A stretch of 12,752 nt of DNA from Chromera velia (Eukaryota > Sar > Chromeraceae): positions 20,001 to 32,752 of the forward strand of contig JAHBMJ010001274.1 in NCBI GenBank assembly GCA_018398765.1. Reading direction: 5' to 3'. The position numbers were made by a program, and so were the translations under genes. Shown in pieces: positions 10,001 through 12,752 of this stretch (its first letter is position 1; every line of letters begins with the position of its first letter). Below the pieces are notes generated by a model that made no database searches, was not told the DNA's origin, and saw only the letters and a program-made list of their open reading frames with translations.

Positions 10001-12681
10001 AAGAGGTCACACGTACATTGACTTGACTGTGCCTCATGCAGGGGCGGTGTATTGAATGTCCCGAGAACGCGGACTGTTTTGGTGCTCTGCTGGGGGATGC
10101 AATTCAGGAAAGTGCTTCTGCCATTTCTGTGAGAAGGAGAAATCTCGAAGAAGAAACGAGTGGAGAAGCACAGAATGATCGGCAGGCAGAGGGACTCGTT
10201 GAGGATGGGGTTGAGGAGAGTCTCTCAGACGGTAGAGACAGCAAACATGCCGACGCAGTATCTCTGTCATCCACACGAAAGCTCCAGCAGGCAAGCACGG
10301 GCTCCTCAGCAGAGTCTGCGACGACAGCACAGACGGTCAACCGGTATGATGTCACTCAGCACTCAAGGCCTCGACCAAAGGACGGGTGGGTCTCTCTTTT
10401 TTTCATCCTCAGGCGAACGGTCTCGCAGCTATTGGGACATGTTTGATCTTTGAGTTGTGACGACTTTACTCAGATACGTTTCTGCGCATCAAGTCGTTTT
10501 ACGAAAAAAGCCAACGAACCCAAACAAGGTGAAGGTGTGTACCAACACATTTGGCTGATCAAGAAAAGGCGCACGGCTTGCTGTCAGGTCCGTGATTGCA
10601 TCCATCTCTTGAAAACCCGCAACACCACTGTTCTCTCCTTCTGCTCCCAGAACCACGTGAGTCGCTTCCTCTATAGATACATAGATACATACAAATATGT
10701 GTTTGAATCCGTGTGTCACTTCACTTCAACTCATCTATTTGACGGTGCAGGTTCGCCCTCGTTTCTGCATACCCCGAGGCCGTGCTTGTAGAGTGCGAGC
10801 TCGAAGAGGCCTGTGTGCAGTCAGAAAACCAGACTCTTTACCAGGAACGTAATGGAGGGGTCCAGTGCGCAGAGGGAATGCGGGGGGTTGGTCAGCTAGC
10901 CTGGGTTCTCATTTTTTCCCCCTCGTTGTGCAGAATGCTTGATACTTTCTTCGCGTCTTGAACCCTCCAGGGTAGAAGAGACCACGTTTTTTGTTTTGTC
11001 CAATGCTTCCAAATAGGTGCTCAGATGTTTGCGTAACCTTGGCGTCCAGTGTAGTTTTGCTTTTGCCTCCGCCTTCGCGTTCAATCTGCCTTTATGCTGC
11101 TGAAATCTTCGACAATCTCTTGCGCAGGTCTCTCACTCTATGTCTCCCCTCCTCGTTTGCGGGATTCTCTGCAGCCCGTATGCAGTCAGTGCTGGGACAA
11201 ACACCAGCAGCCGAGTGACTTCCAGCTCTGTCAGGCATGTCCGCAACTCGGAATCAACGCTCTAGTTGCAGTAGTGGCGTTTCTCGGTCTGCAGGCTGTC
11301 GTGCTCATCTACACAGGCATCAATGTCGTGGTCGCAGACGATGCACTGCATGTAGTCACGGTCGGTCCCGAAAGACGGGAATGTGGGTATGAGGAAAATG
11401 CGCTGGCTCGTGAAGATAGATGAAGGGATGAGAGAATTTAGATGCGACTGCGGAAGAGTGTCTCTTTCTTGTGTACAGAAGGTGTCCTCTTCGATTCAAT
11501 GTGGATCTCGAGCATATGTTCTTGTGTTGGGTGGCAAAATGACTGAATGGCTGACTGCCTGTCTGACTGAATGTGCCCATGCAGTGGCGCAATCTGTTCA
11601 ACTACATTTCCCTGATGGCAATCTTCACGGAGTTCGAGCTGGGAGACATTAATCTGCCTGACTGGGTCGCCCCAGAGGTCATTCTGCCCTTTGACGCGAT
11701 GCCGGGTGCAGGCGATCTTCTCTCTCTGCAGTGCATCGTGCAGCCGCTGCTCATAGCCGCAGGGTGGAAGGACAGTGACGAGATGTTCATTATCATCAAC
11801 TTATTTTCTCAAGTCAGTTCCTACGATAAGAAATCCAATCGCATGTGGGCGGGCATGAGCGCAGATATCATTGAGTGCCGACAGGCAGAACAGACATCCA
11901 TCCACCCCGTTACTGACGGAGACTCAAGAAATATCTTCCCTGCTTTCAATCCATTGCGAAACTGTTTGGGCCAGTTCCAGGCGAACATAAATGTTGTGTT
12001 CGATCGCGCCTCTTCATTCTGCAGATGAAGCTTCTCTTCACCATTCTATTTTGCACGGCACTGGGCTTTCTCCTCGTCGGCATTGCACACTGGGCAAAGG
12101 AAAGGCGCCAGCGGAGACTCGGAAGCGGACGGAGAAGAGCCTCTTTGCAGGAGGCCGGCGGAGAGAGAGCAGGAGAGGGAGGCGGGGAGGCGGGAGAGTC
12201 GGAGGCGCCGGAGGCTGTCGGTCTGACTGCAGCGGAGTTGCGCCAGCTGCGGAGAGAGGCAGAGTACCGCGTGCAATCCGAGCGGATACTGAACATTTGG
12301 AGGTACAACTTTCAGTTCAAGAAGGGACAGTGGAAGTCCTTCGCGGTCTTCAAGAGCGTCATGCTCGATTGTGTGCCTGTATACGTGATTGCCTACTTCC
12401 TCATGTTCGAGAACGCAATAGAGGACCTCATCGCCCTGATCAAGTGCGAGCCCTTGGCTGACGGTCTACCGAGGGTAATGAGTGAGGCCCCGTCAGTCAG
12501 ATGTGACTCCCAGCTGTACCAAAAATGGGTGTCCGTGGTCCTCGCAGTCATTGCTGTTCTGGCGGTTTTCATTCCCGCGACCCTTGCTGTGATGATGCTG
12601 CGCGCGCATCGCCGGCTTCAGGGGCTGGCCGCACGAGAGCTTCGACCGCAATTCTACAGGACCTTCGGGTTTCTCGCGCAG
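365..12681 (+). CDS. Partial 25-exon gene for a mosaic sushi/EGF/PPC-like/HYR/cysteine-rich multi-pass membrane protein
   Basis: Join of exons 365-589, 1018-1242, 1798-2025, 2612-2755, 3092-3235, 3482-3610, 4042-4143, 4485-4508, 4811-5272, 5649-5840, 6014-6070, 6196-6414, 6714-6813, 7074-7183, 7370-7452, 7602-7749, 8023-8310, 8563-8689, 8990-9160, 9502-9706, 10042-10385, 10751-10886, 11175-11360, 11585-11812 and 12025-12681. All introns are GT-AG and the joined frame has no stop. Domain order is sushi x3, cbEGF x4, PPC-like, EGF, sushi x3, HYR x2, GCC2_GCC3/ephrin-receptor-like cysteine-rich repeats, then membrane helices. The likely role is a cell-surface adhesion or receptor protein; the ligand is unknown. 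Start and stop codons are outside the window. Least certain are exon 6014-6070, the acceptor at 4811 and the donor at 11361. Residue numbers below count from the split codon at 365. Confidence 0.85.
590..1017 (+). other. Intron 1 (428 bases)
   Basis: Pyrimidine-rich and non-coding, phase 1. Donor GTGGGC, acceptor GTGCAG. The stretch 740-910 is especially CT-rich, but the last 30 bases before the acceptor are not. No embedded repeat or gene is seen, although one frame happens to stay open through it. Confidence 0.8.
1018..1242 (+). CDS. Exon 2: sushi (CCP) domain 2
   Basis: 225 bases, phase 1-1, residues 76-150, exactly the same length as exon 1. Cysteines sit in VSC, YSC, FTC and PTC, with Trp in SEWQ. 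It shares the segment DSGQTGTTTDT with exons 1 and 3 but differs more from them (DEVNDPQ against NEATDTQ), so it looks like the older copy of the three. Acceptor GTGCAG, donor GTGAGC. The flanking introns do not resemble those of exons 1 and 3 beyond a few bases. Confidence 0.9.
1243..1797 (+). other. Intron 2 (555 bases)
   Basis: Phase 1. Donor GTGAGC, acceptor GTGCAG. It holds a short direct repeat at 1561-1609 built on AGTAGCCAGC and CCTAACTT. The 40 bases before the acceptor lack a continuous pyrimidine tract. No other feature is seen. Confidence 0.8.
1561..1609 (+). repeat. Imperfect tandem direct repeat, two copies
   Basis: Two adjacent copies, 1561-1590 and 1591-1609. Each begins AGTAGCCAGC and continues into CCTAACTT followed by a CTTCA-type ending. 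The first copy has an extra CAGC and a longer T run. It lies inside intron 2 and has no apparent function. Confidence 0.8.
1798..2025 (+). CDS. Exon 3: sushi (CCP) domain 3
   Basis: 228 bases, phase 1-1, residues 151-226, one codon longer than exons 1 and 2. Cysteines are in VSC, YSC, FSC and PTC, with the Trp in SEWQ. Its first 60 bases are almost identical to those of exon 1 (NEATDTQPNTLSAE in both), while the C-terminal third has diverged (PAAVTF, GASEWQTT). Acceptor GTGCAG, donor GTGCGC. It closes the sushi triplet, and the next module is of the EGF type. Confidence 0.9.
2026..2611 (+). other. Intron 3 (586 bases, the longest)
   Basis: Phase 1. Donor GTGCGC, acceptor GTTCAG, one of three acceptors here ending in TTCAG rather than GCAG. 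The last 100 bases are CT-rich. It separates the sushi triplet from the EGF block. I see no exon, repeat or gene in it. Confidence 0.8.
2612..2755 (+). CDS. Exon 4: calcium-binding EGF domain 1
   Basis: 144 bases, phase 1-1, residues 227-274. It starts with the cbEGF calcium motif DINEC and has six cysteines (NEC, HDC, ATC, FTC, AC, QC). The segment CTNTVGSFTCAC matches the CxD/NxxxxY/FxCxC consensus for Asp/Asn hydroxylation in known cbEGF domains. The motif predicts calcium-dependent rigid packing with the neighbouring EGF modules. Acceptor GTTCAG. The donor GTCAGT is followed four bases later by a second GTCAGC. Confidence 0.92.
2756..3091 (+). other. Intron 4 (336 bases)
   Basis: Phase 1. 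Donor GTCAGT. The acceptor GCATGCAG directly follows a TGCATGC motif at 3083-3089, and a second copy lies at 2940-2946. The region upstream of the acceptor is purine-rich rather than pyrimidine-rich. Otherwise nothing is seen. Confidence 0.8.
3092..3235 (+). CDS. Exon 5: calcium-binding EGF domain 2
   Basis: 144 bases, phase 1-1, residues 275-322, the same length as exon 4. It starts DLDEC and has six cysteines (DEC, DDC, ASC, FVC, AC, LC). CTNTQGSFVCAC again fits the hydroxylation consensus. The loop before the last cysteine is long, with NGT as a possible N-glycosylation site. Acceptor ATGCAG, donor GTCTGT. It is similar to exon 4 in spacing, so the two are probably duplicates. Confidence 0.92.
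3482..3610 (+). CDS. Exon 6: calcium-binding EGF domain 3
   Basis: 129 bases, phase 1-1, residues 323-365. It starts DRDEC and has six cysteines (DEC, HNC, ICT, FTC, SC, TC). CTDSDGSFTCSC fits the Asp/Asn hydroxylation consensus. The last loop is short (GFSTSDAGVTC), as in a standard cbEGF. Acceptor ATGCAG, donor GTCCGT. Confidence 0.92.
3611..4041 (+). other. Intron 6 (431 bases)
   Basis: Phase 1. Donor GTCCGT, acceptor ATGCAG. It contains a TGCATGC at 3655-3661. The sequence is mixed in composition, without a strong pyrimidine tract near its end. No exon-like segment is seen. Confidence 0.8.
4042..4143 (+). CDS. Exon 7: calcium-binding EGF domain 4, first five cysteines
   Basis: 102 bases, phase 1-1, residues 366-399. 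It begins DIDEC and carries five of the six EGF cysteines (DEC, HNC, AACT, FSC, AC), ending at CNAGF. CTNSAGSFSCAC fits the hydroxylation consensus. The sixth cysteine is missing here. It is supplied by the 24-base exon 8, so an intron splits the last loop of this EGF. Acceptor ATGCAG, donor GTCCGT. Confidence 0.9.
4144..4484 (+). other. Intron 7 (341 bases), strongly pyrimidine-rich
   Basis: Phase 1. Donor GTCCGT. The acceptor GCATGCAG overlaps a TGCATGC at 4476-4482. From about 4206 to 4445 the sequence is almost purely C and T with some G and A, starting with CTGC/CTTC repeats. Several open frames across it are low-complexity artefacts (Leu/Ser/Phe/Cys runs). Confidence 0.85.
4206..4445 (+). 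repeat. CTGC/CTTC repeat followed by long polypyrimidine tract
   Basis: 4206-4249 is an array of CTGC and CTTC tetranucleotides. 4258-4445 continues as a CT-rich tract with CTCTCT and TGTGTG patches. It lies wholly within the intron preceding the 24-base exon and could help define that microexon. The functional link is inference. Confidence 0.8.
4485..4508 (+). CDS. Exon 8: 24-base microexon completing EGF 4
   Basis: Phase 1-1, residues 400-407. It reads GSGTFC after the split Gly codon, which is exactly the expected end of an EGF domain after CNAGF in exon 7, and it restores the sixth cysteine. Acceptor GCATGCAG and donor GTCAGT are both good matches to the other sites in this gene. Without it the fourth EGF would have five cysteines. 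The phase alone would also permit skipping, giving an EGF with an unpaired cysteine. Confidence 0.87.
4509..4810 (+). other. Intron 8 (302 bases)
   Basis: Phase 1 if the acceptor is TTGCAG at 4810. A second AG at 4821 (TTTTCAG) would give phase 0, which does not fit the phase 1 donor of exon 8. No exon-like module is seen in between. The segment 4640-4700 is more adenine-rich than the rest. Confidence 0.7.
4811..5272 (+). CDS. Exon 9: PPC-like beta domain
   Basis: 462 bases, phase 1-1, residues 408-561, the largest exon before the membrane region. After PCGETV comes about 130 residues alternating hydrophobic and polar (VAVSLTFDW, SEIVFNATIDEFYFVRIAG, GNFSLSVSSSC), with cysteines spaced through it. 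The pattern, especially FYFVRIAG...GNFSLSV, resembles bacterial pre-peptidase C-terminal (PPC)-like domains seen in alveolate surface proteins. The assignment is by pattern, not search. NYT, NVT, NTS, NAT and NFS are possible N-glycosylation sites. A GGGGCA repeat at 5101-5121 encodes an Ala-Gly stretch. Donor GTGAGT. Confidence 0.8.
5273..5648 (+). other. Intron 9 (376 bases)
   Basis: Phase 1. Donor GTGAGT, acceptor CTGCAG. A TGCATGC at 5634-5640 lies just before the acceptor. Positions 5560-5640 are purine-rich, so the usual pyrimidine tract is absent. No coding module is seen. Confidence 0.8.
5649..5840 (+). CDS. Exon 10: EGF-like domain 5
   Basis: 192 bases, phase 1-1, residues 562-625. 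It has YDEC at the start and six cysteines (DEC, HRC, ALC, YTC, SC, YC). CTDTDASYTCSC fits the hydroxylation consensus with Tyr in place of Phe. It is longer than the other EGF modules because of an inserted loop (RRTDYSNYDSGGTTDT) between the second and third cysteines and a long last loop. Acceptor CTGCAG, donor GTGGGT. Confidence 0.9.
6014..6070 (+). CDS. Exon 11: 57-base exon with a CEC motif (tentative)
   Basis: Phase 1-1, residues 626-644. It is bounded by GCGCAG and a strong GTGAGT donor, and the frame (GAGRGLSSTIHHFCECAE) has no stop. It keeps the phase 1 series intact. It matches no module I know. EGF 5 is already complete without it, so it is either a linker with two cysteines or a false exon. 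Skipping it would not shift the frame. Confidence 0.5.
6196..6414 (+). CDS. Exon 12: sushi (CCP) domain 4
   Basis: 219 bases, phase 1-1, residues 645-717. Four cysteines lie in VKC, FQC, IEC and ATC, with PSNGALVFSD after the first as in typical sushi modules and Trp in ATWP before the last. It is clearly different in sequence from sushi 1-3, so it is not part of that recent triplet. Acceptor GCGCAG, donor GTGAGC. Confidence 0.9.
6479..6590 (+). repeat. CA/TA microsatellite
   Basis: An imperfect array of ACAC, ATAC and ACGC units (CA/TA alternation) in the intron between sushi 4 and sushi 5. It is a purine-pyrimidine alternating tract, ending near an AG-rich patch at 6596-6614. It is probably length-polymorphic. 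Confidence 0.9.
6714..6813 (+). CDS. Exon 13: sushi domain 5, first half
   Basis: 100 bases, enters in phase 1 and leaves in phase 2, residues 718-751. It encodes LECGGQTPNATHGG and continues to ASVQF, with the next codon (Ala) completed by exon 14. The intron sits just before the second sushi cysteine. Acceptor ACGCAG. The donor GTCAGT is repeated four bases later (GTCAGTCAGT). NAT is a possible glycosylation site. Confidence 0.88.
6958..7032 (+). repeat. (CT)n tract followed by complementary GA-rich tract
   Basis: About 57 bases of CT dinucleotides run up to roughly 7014, followed at once by a GAGA-rich segment to 7032 that is largely its reverse complement. The RNA could fold into a hairpin about 40 bases upstream of the acceptor at 7073. 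Confidence 0.85.
7074..7183 (+). CDS. Exon 14: sushi domain 5, second half
   Basis: 110 bases, enters in phase 2 and leaves in phase 1, residues 751-787. Joined to exon 13 it gives VQFACNTGFNQGG, then VTC and PEC with Trp in AVWP, completing four cysteines. Joint length is 210 bases, close to the unsplit sushi exons. Acceptor CTGCAG, donor GTGGGT. The downstream intron start (7184-7241) is G-rich. Confidence 0.88.
7370..7452 (+). CDS. Exon 15: sushi domain 6, first half
   Basis: 83 bases, enters in phase 1 and leaves in phase 0, residues 788-815. It encodes VVCSGDSPEPPFGG through PPNGLYW. The first sushi cysteine is present. The intron falls a few residues before the second cysteine and in a different phase from that of sushi 5. 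Acceptor GTGCAG, donor GTCAGT. Confidence 0.85.
7602..7749 (+). CDS. Exon 16: sushi domain 6, second half
   Basis: 148 bases, enters in phase 0 and leaves in phase 1, residues 816-864. It begins VAEDRVVFQC, then KSC and PLC with Trp in AVWQ, completing four cysteines. A Gly-rich insert (DLGGGE) makes this the longest of the sushi modules. NAS is a possible glycosylation site. Acceptor TTGCAG, donor GTAGGG. Confidence 0.88.
8023..8310 (+). CDS. Exon 17: HYR domain 1
   Basis: 288 bases, phase 1-1, residues 865-960. It opens with DTTPPVVLC and closes with FTAEARDSAGNTAMCSFTVTV, the hallmarks of the HYR (hyalin repeat) immunoglobulin-like fold, in which the paired cysteines link the first and last strands. 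The middle (residues about 880-925) is longer than a typical HYR of about 80 residues. HYR domains often flank sushi domains in extracellular proteins. Acceptor TTCAG, donor GTCAGC. Confidence 0.9.
8563..8689 (+). CDS. Exon 18: HYR domain 2, first half
   Basis: 127 bases, enters in phase 1 and leaves in phase 2, residues 961-1003. It encodes DEEPPFVLCPPGIF and VGYDNVDAGDV. The start matches HYR 1 (PP.VLC). Acceptor CTGCAG. The donor GTCAGT is repeated after four bases. GTGAGG at 8685 is a weaker alternative donor in phase 0, which would not fit the next exon. Confidence 0.87.
8990..9160 (+). CDS. Exon 19: HYR domain 2, second half, and start of cysteine-rich region
   Basis: 171 bases, phase 2-2, residues 1003-1060. 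It completes HYR 2 with GITIVSVVGKDSVGNSADC and FSVTV, then continues through ACPVNSQ to DGPCLC. The last codon is completed as Asp by exon 20, giving CLCDEGFW. Acceptor GCATGCAG follows TGCATGC at 8973-8979. The donor GTGAGT is followed by GTGAGC four bases on. Here the gene passes from shuffled modules to the conserved core. Confidence 0.88.
9161..9501 (+). other. Intron 19 (341 bases)
   Basis: Phase 2. Donor GTGAGT, acceptor TTTCAG preceded by a good pyrimidine tract. It contains TGCATGC at 9222-9228 and a CTTCCCTTAC repeat at 9323-9352. Nothing coding is seen. Confidence 0.8.
9323..9352 (+). repeat. Short CTTCCCTTAC tandem repeat
   Basis: About three imperfect copies of a ten-base pyrimidine-rich unit within intron 19. 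Confidence 0.75.
9502..9706 (+). CDS. Exon 20: cysteine-rich GCC2_GCC3/ephrin-receptor-like repeats
   Basis: 205 bases, enters in phase 2 and leaves in phase 0, residues 1060-1128. It holds EGFWQDLSVQ, then VCNLCVQKA and ACFCNEGYYF. The CxC plus GYY/F pattern is typical of GCC2_GCC3 or ephrin-receptor-like cysteine-rich repeats, which in protist surface proteins lie just outside the membrane. The assignment is by pattern. Acceptor TTTCAG. The donor GTACAT is the only one in the gene without G at +5, and it runs straight into an ATGC repeat. Confidence 0.85.
9707..10041 (+). other. Intron 20 (335 bases)
   Basis: Phase 0. The unusual donor GTACAT is followed by an ATGC array at 9711-9733. The acceptor is CTCATGCAG. 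The middle part is mixed and non-coding. No other feature is seen. Confidence 0.8.
9711..9733 (+). repeat. Self-complementary (ATGC)n array
   Basis: Nearly six tandem ATGC units, starting four bases after the exon 20 boundary. The array is its own reverse complement and contains four overlapping TGCATGC motifs. Confidence 0.95.
10042..10385 (+). CDS. Exon 21: cysteine-rich segment with an acidic, Ser-rich insertion
   Basis: 344 bases, enters in phase 0 and leaves in phase 2, residues 1129-1243. It opens GRCIECPENADCFGALLG, the end of an ephrin-receptor-like repeat, and ends with RPRPKDG, the usual run-up to a Gly-aromatic motif. Between them lie about 90 residues rich in Glu, Ser, Gln and Ala with RRR and no cysteine (residues about 1147-1235). 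That part is likely disordered. It may be an exonised intron, because removing it would leave a normal-looking domain. Acceptor ATGCAG, donor GTGGGT. Confidence 0.82.
10386..10750 (+). other. Intron 21 (365 bases)
   Basis: Phase 2. Donor GTGGGT, acceptor GTGCAG. It carries an ATAGATAC repeat at 10671-10690. Internal AG...GT segments (10475-10530, 10589-10656) look superficially like exons but do not fit the required phase. Confidence 0.7.
10671..10690 (+). repeat. Short ATAGATAC repeat
   Basis: Two copies of ATAGATAC followed by a partial ATAC unit, inside intron 21. Confidence 0.7.
10751..10886 (+). CDS. Exon 22: membrane-proximal cysteine-rich segment
   Basis: 136 bases, enters in phase 2 and leaves in phase 0, residues 1243-1288. 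It encodes FALVSAYPEAVLVEC, ELEEACVQ and GVQCAEGMRG. Joined to exon 23 it reads AEGMRGPVCSQC, which follows the CAxGYxGxxCxxC pattern usual just before the first membrane helix in this kind of protist protein. NQT is a possible glycosylation site. Acceptor GTGCAG. The donor GTTGGT is the only one with T at +3, but the phase and the protein join support it. Confidence 0.82.
11175..11360 (+). CDS. Exon 23: last cysteine-rich motif and first membrane helix
   Basis: 186 bases, phase 0-0, residues 1289-1350. It begins PVCSQCWDKHQQPSDF with LCQACP, followed by a hydrophobic helix from about INALVAVVAF to VVLIYTGINVV (about 27 residues). This is the transition from ectodomain to membrane. The donor is taken as GTCGGT at 11361, because that hexamer recurs at 12682. 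GTAGTC at 11352 would keep the same phase and shorten the protein by three residues. Acceptor CTGCAG. Confidence 0.8.
11585..11812 (+). CDS. Exon 24: loop and partly hydrophobic segment of the membrane region
   Basis: 228 bases, phase 0-0, residues 1351-1426. It starts WRNLFNYISLMAIFTEFEL, followed by INLPDWVAP, FDAMPGAGDLLSLQC and a hydrophobic stretch IVQPLLIAAGW. It ends SDEMFIIINLFSQ. The order (short helix, Pro-rich loop, single Cys, then the next helix in exon 25) resembles the segment after the first helix in multi-pass alveolate surface proteins. Acceptor ATGCAG, donor GTCAGT. Confidence 0.83.
12025..12681 (+). CDS. Exon 25: membrane helices and charged cytoplasmic-type linker
   Basis: 657 bases, phase 0-0, residues 1427-1645, the largest exon. 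A helix (MKLLFTILFCTALGFLLVGI) is followed by about 70 polar residues: Arg-rich first (RRQRRLGSGRRRAS), then Gly/Glu-rich, then ELRQLRREAEYRV with coiled-coil character. A second helix (SFAVFKSVMLDCVPVYVIAY) leads to a loop with Cys in ALIKC and VRCDS, possibly a disulfide. A third helix (WVSVVLAVIAVLAVFIPATL) ends in RAHRRLQ. The protein continues past RTFGFLAQ into the next exon. The first Met is internal, not a start. Acceptor CTGCAG, donor GTCGGT. GC is higher here than in the exons before it. Confidence 0.87.
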
Positions 12682-12752
12682 GTCGGTCGGTCGGTCGGTC
12701 AATGGGCATGTCCGGTAGGAGAGGGGGAGGGTGGGTGGGTGTATGGGGAGCC
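12682..12752 (+). other. Start of intron 25 with GGTC repeat and G-rich tract
   Basis: The donor GTCGGT sits at the start of four to five GGTC units (12682-12700). 12723-12748 has five G runs of three or more separated by short spacers, a possible G-quadruplex. The frame stays open to the window edge, so read-through cannot be excluded from this sequence alone. Confidence 0.7.

Noticed and set aside
10475-10531. Possible exon after the AG at 10474, reading YVSAHQ and ending before GTGAAG
   Set aside because: It would accept the phase 2 donor of exon 21 but exits in phase 0, while exon 22 needs phase 2. Joining exon 21 directly to exon 22 gives a continuous PKDGFALV segment.
10589-10656. Open segment between AG and GTGAGT reading VRDCIHLL
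   Set aside because: Its only open reading in context is phase 0-0, which fits neither neighbour. The phase needed for exon 22 has a stop.
12025-12027. ATG at the start of exon 25 as a translation start
   Set aside because: It directly follows a CTGCAG acceptor in phase with exon 24, so it is an internal methionine of the same protein.
11991-12461. Plus-strand open frame rich in Arg and Gly
   Set aside because: It is the wrong-frame shadow of exon 25, whose true frame gives membrane helices and stays open to the window end.

Overview
The window lies inside one large, intron-rich eukaryotic gene on the + strand. I assembled 25 exons between 365 and 12681. Every intron is GT-AG and the reading frame stays open across all joins: 4934 exonic bases, about 1645 residues. 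The first exon begins in the middle of a codon and the last ends at a splice donor, so the start codon, signal peptide, 3' end and stop codon all lie outside. I see no second gene on either strand, and no RNA gene, CRISPR array, transposon or promoter.

Organism: the domain mix (sushi, calcium-binding EGF, PPC-like, HYR, cysteine-rich GCC2_GCC3/ephrin-receptor-like repeats, then a multi-pass membrane core), about 50% GC, pyrimidine-rich introns of 125-586 bases and many TGCATGC motifs suggest a free-living alveolate. A chromerid such as Chromera velia is my best guess. This is inference from family knowledge, not a database match. Dinoflagellates seem less likely because all donors are GT.

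Layout: 365-2025 holds three near-identical sushi exons. 2612-4508 holds four calcium-binding EGF modules, the fourth completed by a 24-base microexon. 4811-5272 is a PPC-like beta domain in one large exon. 5649-6070 is a fifth EGF plus a tentative 57-base exon. 6196-7749 holds three more sushi domains, two of them split by introns. 8023-9160 holds two HYR domains. 8990-10886 and the start of exon 23 form the cysteine-rich membrane-proximal region, interrupted by an acidic, serine-rich stretch. 11175-12681 encodes the first part of a multi-pass membrane region with a long, highly charged cytoplasmic-type linker.

How it works together: the product looks like a cell-surface adhesion or receptor protein, with a mosaic ectodomain made of exchangeable extracellular modules on a conserved cysteine-rich and multi-helix core. 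Module boundaries are almost all phase 1, the exon-shuffling signature. The core switches to phase 0 and phase 2 introns. Splice signals are unusual: half the donors have C at +3, almost all have G at +5, and 22 of 25 acceptors end in GCAG, often without a strong adjacent pyrimidine tract.
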